Positions 1 to 7,271 of a stretch of 64,000 nucleotides of DNA are shown piece after piece. The notes below the pieces were generated by a model. That model was not told the origin of the DNA. It worked only from the letters and a program-made list of their open reading frames with translations, and ran no database searches. A program made the position numbers and the translations under genes. This stretch comes from SBAX01 sp964646605. Lineage in GTDB: Bacteria > Planctomycetota > Phycisphaerae > UBA1845. The first letter of the stretch is position 1; the number at the start of each line of letters is the position of its first letter. The DNA lies in contig CAZYEX010000115.1 in the NCBI GenBank assembly GCA_964646605.1, positions 1 through 64,000 of the forward strand. The letters are read 5' to 3'.

Positions 1-48
1 CGCTGCCAGAAGCAGGTCCATCGAATCGGCCAGCGAACTCCGTGTCAC
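1..48 (-). CDS. Possible 5' end of a gene leaving the left edge
   Basis: On the minus strand a GTG at 46-48 opens 16 codons that run off the window (VTRSSLADSMDLLLAA). The peptide resembles the start of small planctomycete membrane proteins that begin with a SLxDSxDLLLD-type segment before a transmembrane helix; this is recollection of a style, not a match. No clear ribosome binding site is visible. The gene would be divergent from the one starting at 75. Too little is present to assign a function. Confidence 0.25.
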   Translation of the reverse strand, partial: MTRSSLADSMDLLLAA

Positions 49-74
49 GCCGCTGACATACCGCGCTTCGAACG

Positions 75-995
75 ATGGCGCAAATCCCCTATTTTAACAT
101 TCTCGATGGCCGAGAATTGCAGACGGCTGAAGAGTTACGAAATCTGATGACCTACCCTCCACTCAGTTCAGTCAGTTCCGCAATCTCCCAGGACCTATTC
201 TGCCAAACCTGCGGCTACAACCTCCGCGGGCTGACCGGGGATCGTTGCCCGGAGTGCGGGGCGTCGCTGTCCGGGGTGCGCTGCGACCGGCCGATGATTC
301 CGTGGGTGTACCGCAAAGAGTCCGGCTGGTGGCGGGCCTATTGGCGGACCATCGCCTGGGTCATGTTTCATCAGGGGCGCTTCGCCGAGGAAATGGCACG
401 GCCCGTCAACTTCCGCGATGCCCAGCGCTTCCGATGGATTACTATCGCGTGGGTTTGTGTGCCGGCTTTGTTGGCGATTGTGGGGGTGTACTGGTTCTCG
501 CGGCCCGTTCGCCATCAGGGGGCTTGGCTCACGCTGGCCTACGCCGACGTCTGGCCGGTGGGCGTTCTCTACCTGTGTTTCGTCGCCTACCTTGCGGCGG
601 CAACGGGCGTTCCCAGCTATTTCTTCCACCCCCGTGAGGCCCCCATCGACCAACAGAACCGCGCCGTCGCCTTGAGCTACTACGCTTGCGGCCCGTTGGC
701 GATTTCGTTTCTTCCCTTGGCGGTTTTCATCACCGGAATGGGTCTGACCAGAATTCACGAGAGGTGGGCGCTCTTCTGCTTCCTGGTGGGCGTATTGGTC
801 CCCTGTGGCCAGGCCGCGGCGTGGTGGCTGGATTTGATTCATCTTGCAAGGCGACTGATGCCCCAGGAATCCCGCCGAGCGGTGCTCGTCGCCCTCGCCG
901 TCCCGGCGCTATGGTTGCTTTTCGCCTTCCTCTTTCTCGTCGCCCTCCCCGCCGCCCTCCTCTTTATCCTCATCGTCTTCGCCAGTCTGCGTTGA
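75..995 (+). CDS. Zinc-ribbon multi-pass membrane protein, unknown function
   Basis: 306 residues. Residues 43-61 form a four-cysteine ribbon (C43, C46, C58, C61; CxxCGYNLRGL..CPECG), a module very common at the N-terminus of Planctomycetota membrane proteins. After it come about five hydrophobic segments (near residues 120-140, 155-175, 205-225, 235-255 and 275-303), so the ribbon is probably cytoplasmic and the rest is embedded in the inner membrane. No catalytic motif is visible. The last 87 bases overlap, antisense, the end of the gene at 909-2441. Its hydrophobic C-terminal helix lies opposite that gene's acidic tail. Function cannot be assigned. Confidence 0.75.
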   Translation: MAQIPYFNILDGRELQTAEELRNLMTYPPLSSVSSAISQDLFCQTCGYNLRGLTGDRCPECGASLSGVRCDRPMIPWVYRKESGWWRAYWRTIAWVMFHQGRFAEEMARPVNFRDAQRFRWITIAWVCVPALLAIVGVYWFSRPVRHQGAWLTLAYADVWPVGVLYLCFVAYLAAATGVPSYFFHPREAPIDQQNRAVALSYYACGPLAISFLPLAVFITGMGLTRIHERWALFCFLVGVLVPCGQAAAWWLDLIHLARRLMPQESRRAVLVALAVPALWLLFAFLFLVALPAALLFILIVFASLR

Positions 996-2441
996 GTCGG
1001 GTTCATCGTCCGCCCGCGGATAGGGGCGCTTGCCGTCCAGAAAGAACGGAAGGTCAAGCACCCGCCTCGACACTCCGCCGCCCGCGACCTCAAAGCGCCC
1101 GCCGTCGTCCTTCCCATCCTCGCCCACGCTGTACAAGATCGCGGGATCCGCGTCAGGTAGGTATCCGAACGGACGCCCATCCGCCGCGTGGGGGTCCGGC
1201 GGGATCTGGGCGAGGGCGTGACCTACGAGTTCGTCGAGGGTGCCAGGACGATGTCCATGTTCCAGTTCATACAGCCGAATAGCAATGGCAATGGCGGCCA
1301 ACCGACGCATCGCCAGGGTGCCAAAATAACCGTCCCTCACGCGCTTGCTGGTCCAATTCCCATCGTATGAACTGAACGGATGGGCCAATGCGTGCAGAAG
1401 CTCAAGCTTCTCTTTCGGCTCTCGCAACACGGGGGTGGCCGATGCATAGTTGGGTTTGCGAATCGCCGCAAGGTGCGCGGTCAGCGTCCGCAGGTCTGAC
1501 AGACCCTCGAGATCAATGAGCGGGCGGGCGGCTCGGCCCCAGACGGCGTCGCCCCGCGAAGCCGGCATGGGACCGCCCACGAACAAAGTCGTCCAACTGA
1601 GGTCACCGTTTGCGACTCCGCGATACCAATCCCACGCGATCATCCGCTGGACAAACAAACTCCGCACAACTCCGTGGCTCAAATCTTCTTCGTCGAGAAG
1701 GTCGCGGATCAGACCCTTGGCCGTATCTGCCCAACGCGGGTCGGTCGGCGCGGCGCCGTTGGAAGCCCCTAGTTTTGGAAGGATGTGTTCAAGTCCGCGC
1801 AGCGCATATCCATGAGTGCTACTGGCGGATAACTGCTGTGCGAGCGTCGAGCTGGCCCGCAGGACACGCGCGTAAACAAGCTGGTCCTGGATGATCTCCA
1901 GCGCCTGGGCGTGGTCCGCTCGACAAACTGCATCCATCGTCGCCAAGAACAGAATCCGGCTGAGCTGGTAGTTCTCAGACCAGAGCGCAAAGAAGTTGGG
2001 CTGCGTCACTGGGCTGCGGAAACGACTACCCCAATCCGCGCCAGGAAGTCCGCGTGCCCGCCGGACCAGCTCCAAGGCGCTTCGATTCGCTTCCAGGATC
2101 GCGGCGACCTGCTGCTGGCGTTCACTCCGGCATGGGACGAAAGAGAGTTCGTCGAGGAGTTTGCCTTGATCCGTCGTGATGTTGACGGCGGTGTAAGCGT
2201 CAAGAATCAAACGGACCGCGTTCTGGTCGTCGGGGATTTGCTCTTTGGGATCGAAGTCCTCGGGATAAATGGGCTCGCCCGCGGCGATGATCCTGTCGAT
2301 CTCCGCCTGCAACCGGCGATGCGCCTCCCAACCCCACCAAACGCGAAGCGAAATGAGAAGCAGCAAGAACCCGCCGGACGCGAGCAGAATGCGCTTCAAC
2401 CACCAATATCGCGGAGGAATCGCCTGTGCGGCATCGTTCAC
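909..2441 (-). CDS. Membrane-anchored protein with acidic C-terminal tail, unknown
   Basis: 510 residues. A single hydrophobic segment at about residues 16-35 follows a short positively charged start, so the protein is probably anchored with its bulk outside the cytoplasm. The body is helix-rich and has no motif I recognise. The style fits large planctomycete anchored proteins of unknown role. The last 30 or so residues are almost only Asp, Glu, Gly and Lys. That tail is encoded opposite the last helix of the gene ending at 995. Its start overlaps the stop of the upstream gene 2438-2809 by four bases, suggesting translational coupling. Confidence 0.7.
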   Translation of the reverse strand: MNDAAQAIPPRYWWLKRILLASGGFLLLLISLRVWWGWEAHRRLQAEIDRIIAAGEPIYPEDFDPKEQIPDDQNAVRLILDAYTAVNITTDQGKLLDELSFVPCRSERQQQVAAILEANRSALELVRRARGLPGADWGSRFRSPVTQPNFFALWSENYQLSRILFLATMDAVCRADHAQALEIIQDQLVYARVLRASSTLAQQLSASSTHGYALRGLEHILPKLGASNGAAPTDPRWADTAKGLIRDLLDEEDLSHGVVRSLFVQRMIAWDWYRGVANGDLSWTTLFVGGPMPASRGDAVWGRAARPLIDLEGLSDLRTLTAHLAAIRKPNYASATPVLREPKEKLELLHALAHPFSSYDGNWTSKRVRDGYFGTLAMRRLAAIAIAIRLYELEHGHRPGTLDELVGHALAQIPPDPHAADGRPFGYLPDADPAILYSVGEDGKDDGGRFEVAGGGVSRRVLDLPFFLDGKRPYPRADDEPDSTQTGEDDEDKEEGGGEGDEKEEGEKQP

Positions 2442-2809
2442 GGGAGGGTCTCAGCCAGGGCCCGGACCTTGGCGCTCCGCAGCACCCAAGCGTCCGGGCG
2501 AACCCGCCCATAGCCGCCCTCGCCCGCCTTGGCAAGCAGATCGGCCCGCAACCGCTCCCCGTCCGACAACCACTCCACAGCCCCCGTGAAGGCCGCCCCG
2601 TCCGACCCCTGCATGACCACCGATCGCTCGAGGATCACATCATCCGAGTCAAGACCCGCGGCTCGAACGCCCTCGTTCACGCGAGAAAACAACTCCGCGA
2701 AGACCGCTCGTAGTCGAGCGAGGTCCAATTCCGCGAGTCGCATCTCGAGCGAAGCGCTCACCTCATGCACGACCCGCGGCGCGCCCATTCGACATTCGCG
2801 ATTCGCCAT
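2438..2809 (-). CDS. Small hypothetical protein
   Basis: 123 residues from the longest start. It is soluble, helix-rich in the first half (MRLAELDLARLRAVFAELF) with a beta-rich second half. I recognise no family. It sits between the P-loop gene (stop at 2819) and the anchored protein (start 2441), overlapping the latter by four bases, so the three form one transcription unit. The start is doubtful: the first seven codons (MANRECR) come from a short repeat at 2783-2815, and a second ATG at 2786-2788 (MGAPRVVHE) may be the native start. Confidence 0.6.
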   Translation of the reverse strand: MANRECRMGAPRVVHEVSASLEMRLAELDLARLRAVFAELFSRVNEGVRAAGLDSDDVILERSVVMQGSDGAAFTGAVEWLSDGERLRADLLAKAGEGGYGRVRPDAWVLRSAKVRALAETLP

Positions 2810-2815
2810 TCCAGC
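2783..2815. repeat. Short GAATGGCGAAT-type repeat, copy 1
   Basis: Read on the minus strand this is a run of near-repeated units (GAATGGCGAAT, GCGAATGTCGAATG). It closely resembles 48861-48894 and, less well, 50119-50147. This copy spans the junction between two genes and provides the first ATG of the reading frame that starts at 2809. Confidence 0.6.
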
Positions 2816-2818
2816 GCT

Positions 2819-3985
2819 TCAGCCGAGCGGCAGTTGATACGTCCCCACGTAACCGCGATGTTGGAAGTAATCGAAGAGGTCATCGAGCGAGCCGAACACA
2901 GCCGTGGCCGTTTCTGTCACGAACGGCGACGGCTCCTCCGCGGGCCGCCATACGACGTACACTTCCTTGGTGCTCTCGAAGGCGTGTTGCAGTTCGCGTT
3001 CCACGCCCGAGGAAAGACCCGGACGGCCGCCGGGAAGCTCGGGAATGTAACTCACGATGATGTCCGACTGGTCGATGAGCTTGAAATCCCGGGCGTAAAT
3101 CTGAGCGTCGATGTCCCGAGCGATGGCCGTGATTTCGCCCACGCTCAGCCGCACCCGCCGCCCGTTGACCTCCACCTCCACGTGGTCCCCGCCGCGCTTG
3201 GTGGCCTCGCCCGCGTCGAACAACAAGCGCTTTTCGTCCAAATCCGCGGGGTCGAAAATGATGAAATGCTCGGCGAGAATGTCGCGGAAGCGCTCAATTT
3301 CCGCCAGAACCGCGGGCATGTCGATCACGTGGGTCATGGGGAAGGAAGGGTAGACGCGCTTGCGCTGCGGCTCGAACATCAGGCGATAGAGGGAGCGTGC
3401 GTTGATCCGCGGGTTGCTGCGCGACAAGACATAGGCGTGCCCGTAACCAGCCACGGCCTCGGCCATGGCGTCGGTCACCACGATCTCCTCCTCGCGCCAA
3501 ACCAAAATGTCCTTCAGTGAATGGCGGATTTCGTGCCCACGATCCAGCCGCTCGTGAACCGCGTCCACGTTGTCGACCAGCGTCACGTACAGATCGGCGT
3601 CGAGCTCGCATACCTGCTGATGGTCGTAGGCATGGAACAACCCATGCTTCCATCGGAACGTGGCGTGGGTGTTGACGATCAGATGCCCGCCCGCGGTCGC
3701 GGCGGCGAGGATGTCCTTGAACACGCTCTTGCGCAGACCGGCGAGGCGATGGCGGGGCAAATCCAGAATCCGCCCGGGCACGATGTCCGGGGCCTCGGCG
3801 TACATCCGGTCGCCAACGTTGAACAACGTGACTTCGTGTCCGTTCTCCTTGGCAAGTTCCACAACCTGTTCAAGGAACGGTTTCTTCTCGAGGCCGACCT
3901 GGCCGGTGACGATGACGCGAATCCCGCGCTCCGGTGCGAAACGGCGCTCAAAAGGCAGGCCGGGATTCGATCCTTGCGGCGCCAT
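2819..3985 (-). CDS. P-loop kinase-like protein with deoxyribosyltransferase-like C-terminal part
   Basis: 388 residues. A nucleotide-binding beta strand and P-loop-like turn lie at about residues 22-34 (RVIVTGQVGLEKK), followed by an adenylate-kinase-like layout (LFNVGDRMY, LIVNTHATFRWKHG, LYVTLVDNVDAV). The glycine loop is not a perfect Walker A (no GKS/T), so activity is uncertain. The last 100 residues (LIDQSDIIVSYIPELPGG, SSGVERELQHAFESTKEVYVVW) resemble the fold of nucleoside 2-deoxyribosyltransferase or DUF4406-type proteins: acidic pair, Gly-rich loop, Glu on a helix. The domain reading is inference from pattern only. It is the first gene of a three-gene unit running to 909, and its leader contains the inverted repeat 3994-4086. 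Confidence 0.65.
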   Translation of the reverse strand: MAPQGSNPGLPFERRFAPERGIRVIVTGQVGLEKKPFLEQVVELAKENGHEVTLFNVGDRMYAEAPDIVPGRILDLPRHRLAGLRKSVFKDILAAATAGGHLIVNTHATFRWKHGLFHAYDHQQVCELDADLYVTLVDNVDAVHERLDRGHEIRHSLKDILVWREEEIVVTDAMAEAVAGYGHAYVLSRSNPRINARSLYRLMFEPQRKRVYPSFPMTHVIDMPAVLAEIERFRDILAEHFIIFDPADLDEKRLLFDAGEATKRGGDHVEVEVNGRRVRLSVGEITAIARDIDAQIYARDFKLIDQSDIIVSYIPELPGGRPGLSSGVERELQHAFESTKEVYVVWRPAEEPSPFVTETATAVFGSLDDLFDYFQHRGYVGTYQLPLG

Positions 3986-3993
3986 GGAAGGTC

Positions 3994-4086
3994 AAAGTGC
4001 GAAGTTCAAAGTTCAAAGACCGGATGGCGTCGGCATTACTCTCAGCGACGGTTGCTTCGCACTTCGAACTTTGAACTTCGCACTTC
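3994..4086. repeat. Imperfect inverted repeat with GTGCGAAGTTCAAAG arms
   Basis: The arms are 3994-4018 and 4062-4086, 25 bases each with about 23 complementary positions, separated by 43 bases. Each arm is itself a short tandem motif (GTTCAAA repeated). The right arm touches the stop codon of the CAP gene; the left arm ends eight bases before the start of the P-loop gene. It could fold in the transcript of the minus strand, but there is no T-run, so it is not a typical terminator. Confidence 0.65.
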
Positions 4087-4655
4087 TAGTAGTCCGCCGG
4101 ATCGCCGAATTCCTGAACCCAGTAGATCGAGTGCTCGCCGCCCAGTCGCACGCTGATGCCGACCTCGGACCACTTCTCGTCCAGGATGATGGCCCGGTGG
4201 GCGGGGCTTTCCATCCACACCCGCATCACGTCGCCGGCGCTTTCCTGCCCGGCGGCGAGGTTTTCCCCCACCGCGTAGAACGAGTATTTACCGGCCACCG
4301 CCCGATCCCCCGGACCGTAACCGGAAACGGGATCGGTGTGCCCGAAAAAGTCGTCCACGATCATCCGGCAAGCGTAGTCCTCGGCGATCTTATCGAGTTG
4401 GGGGTTGCGGACGACGGGGGCCAAATCCGCCTCGGCCCGTTCCAGATTGACGAGTTGCAGGACCTGGTCGGCCAGTCGATCCGGGTCGTCGGGGACCACG
4501 CAATCCGAGACCTTCCCCGTCTCGTCAGCGACGTCGGAGCCCGAAAGAGTCGCAAAACAGCCCGGCAAGAGTCCTAGAAAAGCGATCCCGGACAGCGAAA
4601 TGCCTCGGTGACCCATCGGCATACTCAAAACCCACGCCATCGGCATCTCCCCCAA
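4086..4655 (-). CDS. CAP/SCP-domain secreted lipoprotein
   Basis: 189 residues. An N-terminal hydrophobic stretch ends in LLPGC at about residues 28-32, a plausible lipobox. The rest is a bacterial CAP (SCP/PR-1) domain: NLERAEADLAPVVRNPQL, then DDFFGHTDP with the conserved His, VGENLAAG with the conserved Glu, and SPAHRAIILDEKWSEVGIS. These are the signature cavity residues. Bacterial CAP proteins act outside the cytoplasm; their biochemical role is mostly unknown. The gene is on the same strand as the P-loop gene 100 bases downstream. The start could also be the internal Met at residue 7 or 12. Confidence 0.85.
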   Translation of the reverse strand: MGEMPMAWVLSMPMGHRGISLSGIAFLGLLPGCFATLSGSDVADETGKVSDCVVPDDPDRLADQVLQLVNLERAEADLAPVVRNPQLDKIAEDYACRMIVDDFFGHTDPVSGYGPGDRAVAGKYSFYAVGENLAAGQESAGDVMRVWMESPAHRAIILDEKWSEVGISVRLGGEHSIYWVQEFGDPADY

Positions 4656-4803
4656 CGCCGTTCCGGAACCCGCCTCTGCTGATTCTATCGTATCGACCAG
4701 GGTGGAACAAGGTCAGCGGGGCAGCTACGAAACCGTGACTTGGTCGTTACAATTGTGGCTAGTCCGTAAATCAGGCGGTTTGGGCGGGTGCCGGAAAAGC
4801 ACC

Positions 4804-5145
4804 TTAACGGTGGCCTGGAAGCTCCGGGTAGAGCTCGCCCGCGCGTTTGACGACCCAGTCGCCGTTGCGTCCGTCGCTCCAGAAGGACTTCGGACGAAGC
4901 ATCACCGAGTGCTCCTCGCCATCCGAACCCCGTATTTCCCAATAGTGGCGGAACGAATTACGCCGCCCAGAAAAGAACGACCTTTCCGAGTAGACCCGCG
5001 TGATAGCGCCGTCGAACGCTTTTCGTTTTTGCCACTCGTCGCGAAGGACGTCGTAACCGACGAGAGGCGCCACCATCAAGAGCACCAGACCGGCCGATGC
5101 CCGTTTTCGACGTCTTGGAAAGAACCCCATGCGTGATCTCCACAC
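4804..5145 (-). CDS. Small membrane-anchored protein, unknown
   Basis: 113 residues. A basic N-terminus (RRRKRAS) precedes one hydrophobic segment at about residues 17-33. The remaining 75 residues are a small beta-rich domain outside the membrane (RHYWEIRGSDGEEHSVMLR). No family recognised. The start may be Met6 rather than Met1. It lies just downstream of the metal ATPase on the same strand but is separated by only about 50 bases, so co-transcription is possible. Confidence 0.55.
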   Translation of the reverse strand: MWRSRMGFFPRRRKRASAGLVLLMVAPLVGYDVLRDEWQKRKAFDGAITRVYSERSFFSGRRNSFRHYWEIRGSDGEEHSVMLRPKSFWSDGRNGDWVVKRAGELYPELPGHR

Positions 5146-5195
5146 AGCCGCATGAGGGTACGATATCGGCGCGACGCGTCGTTATCGGAGGGGGC

Positions 5196-7187
5196 TCAAG
5201 CCGAGGTCCGTAGCAGACGCAAAGCGTTCAGGGCGACGAGAACAGTGCTGCCCTCGTGGCCGACGACGGCGAAAGGGAGCGGGACCGAACCGGCCGCGGC
5301 AAAGACGCTTAGCAGCGCGATGACGCCCACGGCGAAAGACAGGTTCTGGTACACAATGGCGGCGGTACGTTTGGCGTGGGCGTGCAGCCAGGCTACGTCG
5401 TCGATGCGATCCTGCATGAGCACGATGTCGGCGGCTTCCATGGCCACATCGGCGCCGCGCGCCCCCATCGCGATGCCCACGTCGGCGTGTGCGAGGGCCG
5501 GAGCGTCGTTGATCCCGTCGCCGACCAGAACCACGGGGCCGTATTGGTCGCGCAGCTTCTGAACCGCGGTCAGCTTGTCCTCGGGCGCCAGACCTGCGGC
5601 GTAGTCGTCAAGCCCAAGGTCGTGGGCAACCTTGGCGGCGACGAGCTGATGATCGCCGGTGAGCATTTCGACACGTTGGACGCCTTGACGTTTGAGGCGT
5701 TGGACGCACTCCGCGGCGTGGTCTCGGACGGTGTCGGAGAAGGCGAGAAACGCGACCTTGCCGTCGATGACCATGGCCGAGGCCGTCTTTCCTTCATTTC
5801 GAAATCGCTCGGCCCGCGGCGCCGCCTCGCGAGATGCCACCTCGGTGGCATGGTTGGATAACGACTCGGGTCGCCCGATCCAGACGAATCGACCTTCGAC
5901 CGTCGCGGAGGCGCCTTCGCCCGGAATGGAGCGATAGTCGCTCACCCCGGCGGGTTCCAAGGTCCGATCGTGCAAGGCGCGGTTGACCGCGTCGGCAAGC
6001 GGGTGGTTGCTGGACCGTTCGATGGACCCGGCGGCGCGGAGGGCGTCCGACTCGTGGAGACCGTCGCGGACGTCGATGTCGGTGAGGCGCACGCGCCCCG
6101 TCGTGAGCGTTCCTGTCTTGTCGAACGCGACGACGGATACGCGGGCGACGACCTCCAGGTGGGCCCCTCCTTTGACCAGCACCCCGCGGCGGGCGGCGGC
6201 GGCGATGGCCGCCAGATAAGCGACGGGGGTGGCGATGATCAGCGCGCACGGGCTGGCCACGATAAGCACGGCGATCCCCCGGCGAACGGCCTCATGGCCC
6301 GCCACGCCCCAGGCCGAAGCTCCCAACCCCACCACCACGGCCGAGATCATCACCACGATCGAGTACGTCGGACCGATGCGGTCGATCAACCGTTGGGCGC
6401 GGGCGGGATGGCGGCGGGCTTCGGTCACCAAATGGACGATGCGGGCGAGCGTCGTATCCGTGGCGTGTTTGGTCACCCGCACCTCGAGCCGGCCGTTGAG
6501 GTTCTGCGTGCCCGCGAGCACCAAGTCGCCCACCTTGCAGTCGCGGGGGATGGACTCGCCGGTGATGGCCGACTCGTCGATGGACGACTGGCCGGCCTCC
6601 ACAGTGCCATCGATCGGCACTTTCTCGCCGGGGCGGATGAGGACTCTGGCCCCGATGGGGATCTGTCGCAGCGGTACGCGGACGGGTTTGTCGCCCTCCA
6701 AAAGCATGGCCTCTTTGGGGGCCAGCTTGCGCAGGGCGACGATGGCGGACTGCGTCCGGCGCAGAGCGAACTCCTCCAGCCCGCCGGATAGCGCGAACAG
6801 AAAAAGCAGCAAAGCCCCCTCGAACGGGCTTCCGATCCACGCGGCCAGTCCCGCCCCCAGGAGCATCAGAAGATCAATGTCGATGCGAAACGTCTGCAAC
6901 TTGGACCAGACCGTCTCCAACGCCGGAACGCCGGCAATCGAGAACGCCAACAGCGTGAAAAGCCATTCCAAGGGTCTAGGTCCGGCGAATTGATGAATCA
7001 GCCAGGCGATCAGCAGACACACTCCCGCCCCCACCGCGATGATGAACCCCATGTGCTGCGAAATTCGCCGGGCCGTGGGCGTATAGAACACGTCCGTGGT
7101 CACCCCGTCGAAGTCGATCATGGGATCGTCGGAAAGCACGGGGTTGAGAGCGCGTCGCGCCGGACTGATGATGGAATGCGTACTCAT
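5196..7187 (-). CDS. P1B-4-type heavy-metal transporting ATPase
   Basis: 663 residues. All P-type signatures are present: TGES at 209-212 (actuator), SPC at 312-314 in a membrane helix, DKTGT at 356-360 (phosphorylated Asp356), SNHPLA at 393-398 (the HP motif of P1B pumps) and GDGIND at 556-561. The combination of SPC with HEGST at 644-648 in the last helix is the hallmark of subgroup P1B-4 (CoaT/CtpD type), known to export Co(II), and in several species Fe(II) or Zn(II). There is no N-terminal HMA domain, which is also usual for this subgroup. It therefore probably expels a divalent transition metal across the inner membrane. No metalloregulator gene is adjacent. Confidence 0.93.
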   Translation of the reverse strand: MSTHSIISPARRALNPVLSDDPMIDFDGVTTDVFYTPTARRISQHMGFIIAVGAGVCLLIAWLIHQFAGPRPLEWLFTLLAFSIAGVPALETVWSKLQTFRIDIDLLMLLGAGLAAWIGSPFEGALLLFLFALSGGLEEFALRRTQSAIVALRKLAPKEAMLLEGDKPVRVPLRQIPIGARVLIRPGEKVPIDGTVEAGQSSIDESAITGESIPRDCKVGDLVLAGTQNLNGRLEVRVTKHATDTTLARIVHLVTEARRHPARAQRLIDRIGPTYSIVVMISAVVVGLGASAWGVAGHEAVRRGIAVLIVASPCALIIATPVAYLAAIAAAARRGVLVKGGAHLEVVARVSVVAFDKTGTLTTGRVRLTDIDVRDGLHESDALRAAGSIERSSNHPLADAVNRALHDRTLEPAGVSDYRSIPGEGASATVEGRFVWIGRPESLSNHATEVASREAAPRAERFRNEGKTASAMVIDGKVAFLAFSDTVRDHAAECVQRLKRQGVQRVEMLTGDHQLVAAKVAHDLGLDDYAAGLAPEDKLTAVQKLRDQYGPVVLVGDGINDAPALAHADVGIAMGARGADVAMEAADIVLMQDRIDDVAWLHAHAKRTAAIVYQNLSFAVGVIALLSVFAAAGSVPLPFAVVGHEGSTVLVALNALRLLRTSA

Positions 7188-7271
7188 GGCGGTCCTGAGA
7201 GGCAGTCTATCGGCGATCGGCGGGAGTGGACAGACGACGGTTTCTATTCGGACCCTCGCCCCGCGCGGAAC

